From Rhinopomastus cyanomelas (taxonomy: Eukaryota > Chordata > Aves > Bucerotiformes > Rhinopomastidae), in assembly GCA_013400115.1 (NCBI GenBank), contig VXBP01008204.1, positions 2,683,804 through 2,747,803 on the forward strand: DNA of 64,000 bases. Direction: 5' to 3'. Of this stretch, positions 17,080 to 30,100 are shown in pieces (position 1 is the first letter of the stretch; every line of letters starts with the position of its first letter). The notes beneath the pieces were generated by a model. The model had not been told where the DNA came from and searched no databases. It saw nothing but the letters and a program-made list of their open reading frames with translations. Position numbers and translations under genes: made by a program.

Positions 17080-18810
17080 AACCAAGTGAGACAACAGTGC
17101 AGGGTGAATGATTTTACTGGGGTGATCAAACTGGGTCGTAGATGCCAGTATCCTCTTTCAGAAATGACATTGACAGCTAGTCCTGGAGACACCTGTATAT
17201 AAAGCTTTTTGGGTAAAGGAAGCCTCCACAGAAACCCACATGTGTTCATTAGGTCACGTTACCAATCCCTGCTGGCAAAAAGTTAGACCAAACACTAGAC
17301 CCTTGGAAGTCAGTGAAATCCATTTGTTTCTGTGGGACCTGGATCTAGACCTTAGTGATGAAACACTTTGTTTTGAATTTATTTGTTTGAAAGAGGATAC
17401 TAGAGACTCGTCCTTCTCTTTCTGTCATGAGACTTGAGAAATGCCAGAATTTCTTATATTGCATTCAGGTTGAACAACCTAGTTTAGGCCCTTCTGAAGA
17501 GCTTTTGTGGTCCTAAAAGGACCGTGTCCTGCAATTTATCACAATCCAATGCTGTTGTAACGTACTAGGAAATCTAAGAAGGCCTATGTAGCCTCGGAAT
17601 ACAATGACAATAATAAACAAGGTCTCATTCTGTGCCCAGACAGAGAGAGGCAGCAAAGAGAGATGTTGAGGAGAGAACACCATTGAGCTCAGCTTTCTGT
17701 TGGTCGTCATTTAAAAAGCCAGTACCTCGGATGCGTGGCTAAAGCAAGAGGTACGCACTTGTTATCTACCAGCACGTTGTGGGCTGTGTCGTGCCTCAGG
17801 CTGTGACGCTGACAGCAGATCTCCCGGTAGATGCGTGCTCGTGTGCAGACACACAATCAGCTGAGGACAGAAAGAAACCAGCACATATGAGAGGTGATGT
17901 GACAGAGAGTCATGCCCAGATGCTGAGCCACTATGACCTTTTTATTTGAAGAGGTTTTTTGATAAACATTTGTAAATGTGTTGGGAGGGAAAACACCCCA
18001 AGTCTGATGCATCTTTTTAGAGCTTGTCCATATGAAACTTTAGATGTCTTTTATATGAATTTATGCCATGAGAAGATCTTTGTTTTGATGAAGCACTTGA
18101 CCCAACAAAACGCGAAGATGCTTTTTGCCGTGCACTCACTGGATGAAGGCTGTGCTAGCTGGAAGAGGCCAGGTTTGGTGGGGGTTTCTTCAGTTTTCTT
18201 TTTAGAATCATTCCCTTTGCTGACTTTTGAAGTTCCAGTCCAGTAGTTAACCTAGTTAAGCTCAGCACGTCTCTCATGTTAATGTAACGTTTTGACTGCA
18301 CGTCCTGTTCCCGAGGGCCTTGCCATCTTTCCTGTGCAGGTGCTGTTACGAGCTGTTTTAGCGAATGTTTTCTAATTTCCTTGGAGACGAGCGTTCTAAC
18401 CTGCACTTTGAGGGCTTTGCTTTTTTTATTTTTGTCTTTTTAATGACCAGAATTATTTTGTTTTCCAGGTTTTAAAATCCTTGATAGAGTCCTCACCTAT
18501 GGCATTGTTTGAAACTTTGTATATCCTTCAGTAATTTAACTACCCCTCGTTACTAAGAAAAAAAAAAGATGAAAAAATGCTTTATAAAATCCATAACTTA
18601 TTGCTGATTTGAATGGGTTGTTAATTTCAGTTCTTTAGATTTTATTTTATTGTTTTAGGTAGGGCTGGGCAAAAAGAGTTAAAATGAAATAAAAAATAAA
18701 AAGAACCATATTTAGCAGTGCAGTGGAATTGTGTTTAAATGTTAGCATATGGTCCCCATTAAAGTAGCACTTTAACGCCATTAAACATTTCTGTATCTGA
18801 AATGAGTCGT
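17080..18810 (+). other. MXI1: MXI1 3' UTR (end approximate)
   Basis: No further frame is expected after the stop. The stretch is AT-rich and free of CR1, as expected for a long 3' UTR. Possible poly(A) signals are AATAAA at 17612-17617, two overlapping AATAAA-type hexamers at 18688-18700, and ATTAAA near 18780 followed by a GU-rich segment. The late cluster near 18.7-18.8 kb is the likeliest end, giving about 1.7 kb of UTR. The exact cleavage site is inferred; the early hexamer could give a shorter form. Confidence 0.6.
18688..18700 (+). terminator. Probable MXI1 poly(A) signal cluster
   Basis: Two AATAAA hexamers (18688-18693 and 18695-18700) lie about 1.6 kb after the MXI1 stop. They are the strongest polyadenylation signals downstream of the gene. 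An ATTAAA about 85 bp further on is an alternative. Confidence 0.5.
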
Positions 18811-19312
18811 GTTCTTCCATCTTGGTCATTCGTATCACTTTAGCTGATTCTTTGTTCTTGTGCCCTTCAGTGCTGTGATAAGATCCTGAGTGAGTCTGCC
18901 GTAGACTGTCGCGTTGTGACAAGTGGCCTGTGTTTAACTATTCTGTTTCCTCTGCTCTCCTCCAAAATGTGTCACCTTCTGTAAGAGGCAGAACACGTGC
19001 GCCTGAGTAGAGAAATGATCTTTCCGTGGCTATGATGAATTATTTTGGTTTGGTTTGGGTTTTTTAAATCAATTTGCTTGCTAAGTCTGGATCAGGTTGC
19101 TGCTGTTAAATCTGTTTCCACTTGTGTGTTTGTAATCCAGTGGCTCAGTACATCTGTTCTTCCTTCTGGGAGGTGAGCTGGCAGGAGCACAAGTCATACA
19201 CAGACTGAACTGAGCACTAGGTTAACAAATGAGGCCCCAGGGGATTTCAGAGAAGAAATTCACTTGGATTTATGTTTGAGGTCCATATTATCTCTGCTTG
19301 ATGCCAGGTTCC

Positions 19313-19440
19313 GTAGAATCATAGAATCATTAGGGATTGGAAGGGACCTCGAGAGATCGTCTAAGTCCAATCCCCTTGCCCAGAGCAGGATCACCTAGAC
19401 CAAGTCGCACAGAAACATGTCCAGGCGGTTTGGGACAGGC
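19313..19440 (-). mobile_element. CR1 LINE 3'-end fragment
   Basis: It begins with AGAATCATAGAATCATTAGG and continues GGAAGGGACCTCGAGAGATC, CAGAGCAGGATCACCTAGAC and ACAGAAACATGTCCAGGCGG. It belongs to the same subfamily type as the copy at 61381-61505, in the opposite orientation. Confidence 0.9.
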
Positions 19441-19478
19441 TTTGGAGTGGAGAAAGGTGGGAAACGTTAGCTCTAGCT

Positions 19479-19505
19479 AATTAAAAATAATAATTATTTT
19501 TAATT
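19479..19505. repeat. AT-rich perfect hairpin, 12-bp arms
   Basis: AATTAAAAATAA, then TAA, then TTATTTTTAATT gives 12-bp perfect arms and a 3-base loop. It lies about 40 bp beyond the CR1 fragment ending at 19440. Confidence 0.85.
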
Positions 19506-22500
19506 ATTATTGTGATTGAAGATATTGACCACTGTGAACCCTGGTGCTGAGCACTTGAATGCCGGTGGGAGTTTTTTTTTATTTAGGACTCTCTGTAGCT
19601 GTTCCAGCCCCTCCTCCTTCCTGTTAATCCTGTTTGTTTTAAATGTCCACTTACAAAAGAAATACCACAGATGAGAAATGCTGAAGTTCGAGAGGTGGAG
19701 AATGGCTTTGCCATCCTAGTTGGTACAAAACAGGGACATGTCCAAGGTTGGAGTGAACGTGTGTGAAATGTTTGCTTGTTTGCTCCAGGGCCAGTTTGGT
19801 ATCTCCTGTGTTTTCCAGCATTGTGAACTTGAGAAGTTATTTTTAGCGAGTGCAAAGGCAATGGAGAAGATAACAGCAGGAGATGAGCTTCCAGCACCAG
19901 TCACCTGCCTGACTGCTCAGCCAGCAGGAGGAGTCCACCCAAGAAGAGGAGCAGGGATGAGACAAAATTAAGAGCCAATATTGTAAGTGCTAAAGAGATT
20001 GAGTTAGTTGCTCTGGTGCTATGGGATTGTTTATGGTAGGTCTGAGCAGATTTCAGCTAGAGTTTGAATGATGGAAAGATTTCTTCAGCTCTTTGAGCTT
20101 TGCTTTGATACTGCAGTGCAGACTCTGGCCTTTGGGGTACGTTTGCACGTCACACAGTCTGTCCCACTCCTCACGTGTCCCCTCACTGGTCTGCTCTATT
20201 GCATTGAAATGTTCAGGAGTACTTGTTTGCTGAGAGAAGTTGCTATGAGGTCACTTTAAGAGATTCCACAGGCCAATTTGTATAGTTACTCAGGATATCA
20301 GTTGGATGATCATAATAGTTACTTCTGCTTAGAAATGCATGAATCTCCTTAGTTGTCCCCGTTGTGGCCGTGTGCCACATCTGCTTTCAGGTCACATCAC
20401 TTTGCAAAGTACCATCAAAGTTTATACCAACTACCCCAAGTCTTGTAAAACCACAGGAGTATGTGGAGGTGCCGAATCAAACCTCTGTGTGTTGAGTCCT
20501 CTTATGCTTTGGAAGCTGAGATTGTCCTTCACACTGCTGAACCCTGAGAGATTCAAGCCAGATAAGCTGGTATTCCCCAGACAAGTGCTTGCAGAAGCTT
20601 ACTGTCTCTTTTGTCCAAATCCTGTCCTAATTAAAAACATATTTTTAGTTATTTTCTTTCAACTCAACAGACATGTAAGGCATGTTGCTGTTTGGGTTCC
20701 CAACTCTAGCATTTTCTTTGAAGCACAACCGTGTGGGATTTGTGCTGTTCCTCAGGCCTCATTTTACTATTCTCTTGCAAGCAGAGAGTAAAGTGAACCA
20801 TTGCACTCAGTCTTCTCCTGTGGCCCTTGGTTCTGCCCACAGCACTCACTCTCATTTTACCCAGAATAACACTTATTCTCACCGCATGGTCCTTTCGACA
20901 TCAAGTCACCTTTTCCTTTCATCTCTGCAAAATTCTGTGAGGTTTTTTTTTTATGGTCTGCTTCATGGGTGCTGTTGTTTTTCTACTTTGTTTCTGTGTT
21001 CGTAGGGTAACAGAAGTCCTAGAATCTACCCTGTGCTAAATTTTACAAGAATAGAGTTGACTTTTCCAGTGAAACCAGAATTGGATATCCTTCCCTTAGG
21101 CACCGGGCCCACACAGCAGACACACGCAGCTTCCTTGCAAGCTTGTTCTGTCGAGACTTCCCTCTGTAAATTAGATCCCCAGCGGGTCCTTTTGCTATGG
21201 ACAAACCCATTAAAAAGACCATCCAGCTTTGTCCTCCCTTTGACACGGGCGTATTACAGTGTGTCATCTCGTGTCTGCAGACGAGGTGGAGATGACTATC
21301 AGGCTGCATTTGTCACGGTTATCCTGTGGCGAGTTGTCACTTGAAGGTCATTTTCATGTCCGTTCCATTAGAGGCATGTCAGTGACGGAGGTGGTCTCGG
21401 AGCCGTCTGTCTCTGGAAATCTGTAGGTCAATAGAAATGGGGTTAACTACGTAGACCCATCATTTTCCAGTTTGTAGTTGTGTTTGCCTTTTGTTTGTTT
21501 GTTTGCCACCATCTGTTTCTGGTGTATGAGCTCCAGCCTGCTGCTTTGCCTGCTCTTTGTTCTGGTGTACTTGCTGCTCCCTGTTTGTAGTCGGTTTCCG
21601 TGTTGCCCTGTTGAAACAGATGAAGCATTTGGTTCCAGTGCAAGTGAGATCCTTCGTGTGCAGTGAATGGAGACAGGCTTTTCTTTGCCCAGGATTGTAT
21701 GTTTCTTGCTGCATATTTTCTGGCACCGGCCACGCATCACTGGAAAGAAAAACTGGAGCCATTTTCTGGACTAGAATGGTAAAAACCAGGACTTTATTCT
21801 GAGGTTAGGGAGGTGATAATAATGAACAAGAAGTCCATAAATAACAATAAAGTCTGGTGTGTCTTCCTGGGGCTTTCTCCTTTGGACAGATCACTCTGGT
21901 GAGTGATCAGGTCTGTGACCTGACAGTGACTAAACTCCTTCGTGCCCGCAATACAGTCTCTGAATTGTCCTGTGGGACCCTCAGGGACGAGGGAGTGTGA
22001 CTTCCTTTCTCTTTTCAACAATCTGCACAAAATACCTAGAAAATACTGATGTGCTGTCAGATTCACTTGAAATTGGCCAACAGATCTGAGTGATGTGTGG
22101 GAGGATGAACCCAGGAGAGGATAGACCACGTTCTCCTCTGGAGTGACCTGTACAGAAAGGCAGGTTGTTTAACTGGGGATAATACATCAGCACTGCCCCC
22201 TGCTTCTCTGCTCATTTTCTCCCAGAGAGAGGACTGGTCTCATCAATTGTTAAGCAGAAATTGGGATTCTGAGGGTATCGGCGCTCTGGCTGTGGTACTA
22301 AATGTGTAGTAGTTAGTTTCTCTTTGGGATGTTGCAATGTTTGGCTAAAAGTTGAGTTGTCTCACAAGGAAGGATGGTCCAGTTGAAGTTCTTTGTAAAA
22401 TACCAAGGATCAGGAATTGCTGAGGAGCCTCTGGGAAAGGTGGGTGAGTCCTGTAAGGCATGTGCTGACATGGAGCTGAACGCTTGAGTGGCACTGTGCT

Positions 22501-24682
22501 GCTGGCCTGGCTGGTGAAATGTAGTTTTCTTTCAGAAAAATCTTCCATGTTAACCTGCTGTAAGGTCTACAGGTAATATCTTGATTTATTTTTACCACGG
22601 TGACAGAAATCAGGCCCTCAGTCAGTATTACCCCTGTGAGGCCCAGGGTGAGCTGGTCAGTCATCAGCATTTTTGCTTGTAGTCTGCTGCAGTCACATGC
22701 TGAAGTTTAACACAGTGCTTTCTGAGAGAAGACAGAGTGATGCAGAGGACTGGTGTTGGCCTTCAGTGGGGTCAAGTTGGCTTCTGTATGCTCCTGGGGA
22801 GCACAGGGCAGCCCTGGCCAGTGATTTTTAAGGCTGTGATGGACATTTACATATTGGAAATAAGTCAGTTGAGACAAACTGGTGAGAAGAATGAATGAAT
22901 GAGCATTGCTAGTAAAACAAATCTCAGGGGATGCTCCCAGGGAATTTTTCTGCAATGAGGTCTGCTGGGATGTTTCATCATACAGATCTCACCATGGAGT
23001 ACCTAGGGCTGGAGGACACCAGCATTTCTTGCTGCCTTCCAGCAAGCTTTTTTTGTAGCATGCCTCCTCCACTGGGTGATAGAGGGATGGGTTGAGAGAT
23101 AACAGATTTGGCATTGAACTGCTTTGCCCTTCTGTGAGTCCTACTGCAGGAAACACTAGTGACCCAGAAAGCCACTCTATGCATGTGCAGTCAGCTTTGG
23201 GCCAAATTCAGCCCTTCCATTAGGGCTCATCAAAGTCATGACTTGTGGCAATTCTGCATTTCAGCTGAGGTTCGTTTTCATCTTGCAGGGCATTACAACA
23301 AGCAAGGTGAGTCATCAAGGAAGTCACAGCATTTTGTGGTGGCCTTAACAAGGTAGTTAACTAGTCAAAGCATACAGAGACCTAGGTCATAGCTTGACTT
23401 GGGCTACCAGTGCTCTAGCTAGGGCTCAGTTTAGTTAAGGGTAGGAAATTCTTTCCATTTAACCCCTTTTCAAAAATACTTCTCTCAAAACAATGACTTG
23501 TTTGGGAAGCTTCATGGGGAAATACAGCTCTTTGCTGTGCTGGCATGCTGAGCCGCTCTAAGCAGTAGCACTCGTGGCTCTTGGGAATGCCTGGTCAGTG
23601 GGGCAGCTGAAAAGGTAGTTTAGAGCTTGGCATCACTTGTGTTCCTTCTGGGGATTAACATCACCTGTCAGGCTAGATGAGAGCAAGATTGTCAGCATGC
23701 AGCAAGCTTTGTGCAGACCAGGGAGTTGTTGCAGGAAGAGTTCAGCATAGAAAGGTAGTAGCTTTGCAGAAGGAAGTACTGTGCTTTTGTGTACCAGAGC
23801 CTTCAGCCCAAGGCTAGTGTTCCGCTGTTCCAGTGACTTAATCAGGATGTGTGTTAGCAGGTGGCTAGTTTGGCTGTATGTGATGGATGCTTATCATGGT
23901 CCTGATTCAGGCCTTGCCTTTTGCAATCTTTGTGAAGCTTTTTCTTGCTTGTGTGGATAGAACAAATCATCAGTGCACAAAGCAGGCAGTGATCTTTCTG
24001 TAATCTCAGGCTTAGTGTAACTGTTGTGCAACAAATAAGTGGTGGTTGCTGCACAGAACACTGTCATGGCTCTGAGTCAGGTGAACAGAACATCAGTGCA
24101 AAGTGCTTAAGTTTGCTAGAGGTTGGGCCTCCTAAACATCTCCAGCATCTAATTGCTGTCTTGTACATTAAAGTCCTTTTTTGTGTTTACAAACCTCTGG
24201 GAGCAATCTACAGAAATAAGTGACATAGCACTGGTGTGAGGAAAAGCCAAAAGGAAAACGGATGGCTCTGACCATGAAAATATGGAGTTGCTACTCTTGA
24301 TTGTTCCAAAAACTGAAGCTGCCCAGGGCAGGCACAGACAGGTTTGTACTGGTTTAATTAGTTTATACACTAGATTACAATTTGTACAAGACTGAGCCTG
24401 TACTAAATAAACCATTTCCTCTAGCAACTTACTTTTAAAAGGAAATGTGTAGCCCATACTGGTTCTTTTGCATGGTGGCTTTAGGTCAGATGAACAAATC
24501 TGTTCCCTGACAAACACTGTGTTTTCAGCTTAGTGACATGAGAGGGAAGAGTAAAAGAGTGCAAAACCACTATCTGTGTGCTTTAGAGCAGGACTTTCTA
24601 GCACTGGGGATAGGTACTTGCTTGTCTTGCTCCTCAGAAGTCAATGCAGAATTATGAAAAACGAGTTTTTTTCATTGTTTAG

Positions 24683-24712
24683 TAGAATCATAGAATCATT
24701 ACGGATTGGAAG
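24683..24712 (-). mobile_element. CR1 3'-terminal remnant (about 30 bp)
   Basis: TAGAATCATAGAATCATTAC followed by GGATTGGAAG matches only the extreme CR1 3' end in reverse orientation. The sequence then diverges abruptly, so this is a very short 5'-truncated insertion or a deletion remnant. Confidence 0.65.
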
Positions 24713-25459
24713 TACAGCCAGTAATACCAGCACTTCTTTGTGGTGCTCAACAGAGGAGCTGCAGCTGTGGCCTCAGGCAGCCCACACAGGAAAATGCACC
24801 TTTTCCTCATTACTCAGCTTTTCTAGAAAGGATCCACAAAAGCTGAATCCCTCAGACCAGCATTCTTAACTTGGTCTGGGCTGTGTTACTGTGTTAAGGG
24901 AAGCTCGCACACCCACTGCATGCCAGTGACACACTGTACCTCAGGTTCTCTTCAGGACCTGCAACAGACCATTTGTTACATGAGAAGGGGAGCAGCACAC
25001 AGTGCATAAAAACAGTGGAGGTAAGGGAAGGTGCCCATGGCTTCCTGAAGACTCCAGTTCTGTTTGGGTTAAGGTTTCAGTTCCAACCTAGGGAAGATGC
25101 TTGGTTAGGTTTGTGGGAGTGACAGTGATGCTGCCTCACAACCCTCTGTGGAGGGACAGCAGGTGACCTTCCTCCATGCTTGGCTGTCAGTGTTACAGCA
25201 TTCCCAGCGACTATGGAATGTCACTGCCAAGGTCCAACCTGGTAGAGTGCCGCACAAAAACCCTTTCCAAACAGAAGTGGAGTCAGGTTATTTTATTGTT
25301 AAGAGCTTTTCTATGCAAAGGAGTATTTAACTCCTCTGCTGCCAGAGAAGGGGAGGAATTACAAAAAATCTACTTCATCCTGCAATGACTGGATTTACTT
25401 TTGTGTTCCATACCTACCGCTTCCCTCCCCCACCATGTAACTGCACTTTCTCAAGTATA

Positions 25460-27034
25460 TCCAGCAGATTTTAAACACTTTATTTAATAAAAGTTAAACA
25501 TACAAAACTGAAATTAACACACTTTGTATTCATAAAAATCACCTTCTCCCATCATAGGGAGGGCCTTTTTCTACATATGGATTCTAAGCTACCAGTTGTA
25601 GAGTTCAGCTTGAGTTGCAACTCAGATAACTGATGGACTTTTCCACCAATCAGTGCATCAACGATTGCTGACATGACCTGATCTAGTTAACAAATTACAA
25701 AATGAGCTACATTGACATAATATACAGGGAAATAACGGTCAGGGTCAATGGACAAGAAAAACCCTTTAATTACTTAATAGGGGAACCTGCTGATGTTCTC
25801 TTGTCCATTAACTCGGCCCTAGATTTTACAAAAATAATATCTACATTGTATACAGGGCTACCCATTAACTTCTTTAAACACATTACGGGTTCAGAGATGG
25901 CACCACTACTGTTAAGTGAGAGACAAGTAACAGAGGAAAGCAAATCACATAAAATACAAAAATGCAAGAGCTTTTACACATGGGTTCCTGAATAAAACTG
26001 AGGGGGCTCAGCAGCCCTGTAACACAACTGAAGTGACAACAAACTCTAGGGCCAGTCGGTTACTTAAGGAGTTCAGCCTCAGACTAACCTTTACTCACAA
26101 CTAAGTGGGGTCCAGGTGCTTGCTGTGCTGCAGTTCTACTCAGCTGTTGGGAGAGGGCCCAGACATAAGCTGCTGCAGAGTGTTCCAGGTCTGTGACTGT
26201 ACTATCAAACCCGTAAGATCTACAAGAGGGGAGGTGATGGCTCCTTTCCAAACACAATACTGGTGTTCTCCAACTCTCTGATCTTTGTGGAAGGGTGCAG
26301 GGGTCTTTCTTTCTACTCTGAAGTTAAAGTCTAAATACCTTTTCCTATGGTTTTCTGGTTATGTTTCAAGAACATCCTATGAAAATTTGATGAGTGTTAA
26401 AAAAAAAAGTATCTCCTCTGCTTAACTTCTAGTGCAGGAAATTCAGATTGGAACTGAAGTGTCAGTTATCTATTGTAGTAAAAATCCTATGCTTTCAGCT
26501 GTACAGATCAATCTTCCAGGGGATTTGTAAGGAAGTCATTCAGAACTAACTTAACTCCACATGACCTGTAAGCTATGATGGTCTGGCTCTTGCAGAGCTG
26601 AAGCAGTCTGTGGTGCTGAACTCGTCACTGAGGCAGCAGACAGTGCTGTGACTACAGAAACGGGAGGCTGTGACGGTGCCATTGTTATACCACCACTTCT
26701 TTTAGGGAAAAAAACCCTTTCACTACTGGTATGAATGGAAGATCTGAGAAATGAAAGCTGCAGGTAACTACGGCTTTCAGAATAACAGGTAACAGCAGTT
26801 CATTAAAGCATTTACCTGCAGAATGTATTTTAATACAACTACAAAGTTTAATTATTGAGGAATGGGTCAAATTAATAGCTGGAAAGTTAAGGCTCGTATC
26901 AGCTGAAGCCAAAGTAATGGTGATGAAATGGACTACTCACTATGTGCCAACAAATAATTTACTTTTAGAAAAATATAATGATAAAAAGATAAGTGTAAAG
27001 CCCTGCAGAGATGAAGTTCCACCTTTTTCCCCTG
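25460..27034 (-). other. SMNDC1: SMNDC1 3' UTR (distal end approximate)
   Basis: This lies directly downstream of the SMNDC1 TAA (27037-27035) on the minus strand. On that strand an AATAAA occupies 25484-25479, with cleavage expected about 10-25 bases further, near 25460. The result is about 1.57 kb of AT-rich UTR without repeats. ATTAAA variants, for example near 25766, could give a shorter form. A further AATAAA at 25297-25292 could extend it. Confidence 0.6.
25479..25484 (-). terminator. Probable SMNDC1 poly(A) signal
   Basis: This is a canonical AATAAA on the minus strand, seen as TTTATT on the plus strand. It lies about 1.55 kb after the SMNDC1 stop in an AT-rich context. Confidence 0.55.
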
Positions 27035-27172
27035 TTACTGAGGCATCAAATGCCTGACGTTATATTTAGAGGTATCTTGATACTGTGTCATAGGTTTGTC
27101 TGCAATTCCACATGTTCCAACTCCAACCTTGCCAGTCACACTCTCAGGGGAAGCAAAAATACTCCTCTTGAC
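27035..27172 (-). CDS. SMNDC1: SMNDC1 exon 6 (C-terminus and stop)
   Basis: This holds 45 codons and TAA, following an acceptor read as TTTGCAG. It begins VKRSIFASPESVTGKVGVG and ends NVRHLMPQ. These are the conserved C-terminal residues 194-238 of the protein. Confidence 0.96.
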   Translation of the reverse strand, partial: VKRSIFASPESVTGKVGVGTCGIADKPMTQYQDTSKYNVRHLMPQ

Positions 27173-30100
27173 CTGCAAATGAAACAGAAAACACCATTTG
27201 TGAATTACTACTAACCTGCTCTTAAAGTGTCACACAAACAAACATTCTTCCAAGTGTTTCATGACTGTCAGCTGCTTAGTCTACAGTCAGGGAACACTTT
27301 CAAAAGGCTGGTTCACTCATGACATGTGACCAGCAGGTGACACGAGCTAGGAACTTTCCTGGCACCAAGGTACTCTATGTGATTGTAATGCTCAGGCCAA
27401 CAATTAATGGAATTCATCCTTCTCTTTAAATGATTTTTAATAACTGTTCAAGACTGAAGTTTTACCACTCCATCTGGCACCTTTTGTCAAGCCATGACAA
27501 AAATGAAATAAAGCTTTAAAATGTCCTCGTTACTTTCTTTGCCCGATGCTTGGTAGCATGGCAATTACTTAGCACTGTGTGTGCCAGGTCAGAAACACAG
27601 CATGAAGCCAGGCACAGAGATTTAGAGAGGACTCACCTGGCATCTGACAGTTATTCTAGGTCTCCAAGCTAACTGTAAGCTCAGTCTCTCCTTCAAAATC
27701 CTGAACAAAACCAGACCTTTGCAGTGGACAAAGTACCCAACTGAGCCCTGCAGAGTCACCAAAATGAGCCTCCTTGAAAAACCACTTCCTCCCTTCTCCC
27801 AGGGTACTGCACAGAATCCCATGCCCTGTTACTCACATACTAACAAAAACCCAACAAACCTGGCCTTTCTTGTTTTTAGAATAGGCTCTGTTGTTAAACT
27901 GTTGCCACTTGACTTTCTGGTCTTCTCGTTCCTGTTCGAGTTCTTTAATTCTCTGTGCTTTTTTCAAAGCTTTCTTCTTTTTATACTCTCGTTGCTGGGC
28001 TATCATCTCTTTCCTGGAGAGAAGATAAAGAGACATGTTTGTGCCTTTTCCTGTAAGAAACTAAGACCTCTGTAAGGTGGACATGCACAACAGTTTTTCA
28101 TAAGTAAATGATGAAACAAAGCTTGTGAGTAGCCTCTGCTTCTAGAAAGAGAAAAAACTCCTTCCATGCACAAGCACTGCAGTGTTTCTTTGTATGACTG
28201 GGCACAGGATAAGGCCATGCCAAATGCAGCAATCCATGGGACTGCAGTCAAGTAATTCCTGAAACTGAAAATGGCCCCGTCAACACTTCTGCACTGCAGA
28301 AACACCTAGGGTTTGGAAAATTTAAATAGCCCATCTGAGTGGAAAGCCTAAACTTTTCTGGAGGTCTATAAGTCTTTCATGTTACCAAGTATTGGATAGG
28401 GGTGGAAGGAAAGGTAAGTTACTTCAGTAAAGACATGGAAGTTCAAGGAGTCAGTTAATCCACCGTGCACCACTCCTCTGAATGATCCCTCAAGGAAGGG
28501 ATCTTTATCCATAACGAACTCTGAAATTGTACCATATTCCCCTCTCTCTTCAAAATCCATTTTTTCAGCAGTTAAAATTAGCTTTGTAAGTTAGACAGAG
28601 CAGGATATGCAGTAAGACACAACTACCCTAACACAGGGAGGGCAGAAGCCCAAGTCCATTGTACTGGTGAGTTTACCTGTTGTGAACCAATCCCAGCTCT
28701 GACAACGGCCCACACTGGGTCTGGGCTGACACCTGCAGCCTCTCTGCTGTCAGTAAAAAAGCATTAACCTTTGTCTGATCTACTGCTTACGTATTTTGTA
28801 TCTAGAGGTTGCTACTTCTACATCTGAGTAAAAACAAAAAGCCTCATGTTATCTTGCCAGGATACGTAACACCCATGATACCAGCCACAATAGCCTACCA
28901 CACGTTATGTGCTAGCTTGGTTTAAAATCCTTTTTCAAGCAAATGTGAAGATATTTAAAACTAAGAGTCTGTTTCATTAACTAATTTTTAGCCATGTGGG
29001 GAAAAAAAACCCAACTCAAATCAAAGCAGCTTTCAGACTTGTGCCAGTATATCACACTTACTTGGACATGGGTTTGTTGCCACTGTCCTCTTTTGCTTTT
29101 CTTCCCTCTTCCACAGGCTTCAGGTTGAATAGAGGTGTAACTTCAGCGTTGCCATAGCCAGCAAACGTGACTGCAGCCGTTCCATTCTCCTCATCTATTT
29201 CTTCAATCTCAGCTTCATAACACCTGTAAAGATATCATGGCTGTAAGCATGTGAGTAAAGCTTTAATACTCAGCCCTTCAACACCTACACTGTCAGGCAG
29301 CTAATAGCATCATATAAAAAACTGGCAAATATTTGCCTTCATTTTCAGAGACAATAAACAAAACAAGCCAAGAGATTATTTTCTTGAGGACCATAAGTAC
29401 CAAGACTGGAATCTGCTGTATTTGACCTTTAGCATTGAGAAGCAATGTCCTCACAGTTATCAAGGCTAATTATTAATGCTGGGACCAGACTACTCGGATA
29501 TCCTAATTTGGTTCTAGATCTGGCAGGACTCAAAAAGACCCAGCAAAACACTCCGTTCACAGAACAGAGTTTTTGGGGAATTCACTCTTGAAAACATCAG
29601 CTCACAAGAGCTAAAGCTTTGTTCCATTTTTCTCCATATGAAAAAGAATTCAGCAAAACTGAAGCTTTTAAAATATTCTCTCTTCGACAAATCCAATTTT
29701 GATTGATATAAAATAGCAATTTTAGCAGAAAAAACTCCATATTTACATGTATGAATAATTTTGTTCAAACTGACTTCATAATGGGCAAGAGGGGAAAAAG
29801 AGGCAACTAGCATTTCCAAAAATATTTCAAGTAACTAAGTCTAAATTCAAATCAAAAGGATACATCTAAATCAGAGGAATAATAATCCAGTTAACATTTA
29901 CTAAACTGGTTTTCTGTGCAATTTTAGTGGGTAAACATCTTGAGTGGAGCTAGATGAAAATACATGACAACCCAAACTCCATGAGGCTTTTAAAGAGCAT
30001 TAATCCTTTCACGGAACAGGGGTCACTTAAATGTTGCAACAGAAGCAGAGGATTAAAAAACAAACCAAAAAAAAGCAATACAGTTAAGTCAAATAAGATC

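Larger units (their letters stand above)
18811..25459. other. Intergenic spacer between convergent MXI1 and SMNDC1
   Basis: About 6.6 kb separates the two convergent gene ends. It holds a CR1 fragment (19313-19440), an AT-rich perfect hairpin (19479-19505) and a 30-bp CR1 remnant (24683-24712). Open frames reach about 150 codons at 20339-20791 on the + strand, but they resemble nothing I know and lack splice context. No RNA gene was recognised. Boundaries depend on the inferred poly(A) sites. Confidence 0.6.

Noticed and set aside
20339..20791. 150-codon + strand frame between MXI1 and SMNDC1
   Set aside because: No known motif, lies in intergenic sequence, and no promoter or splice signals beyond chance.
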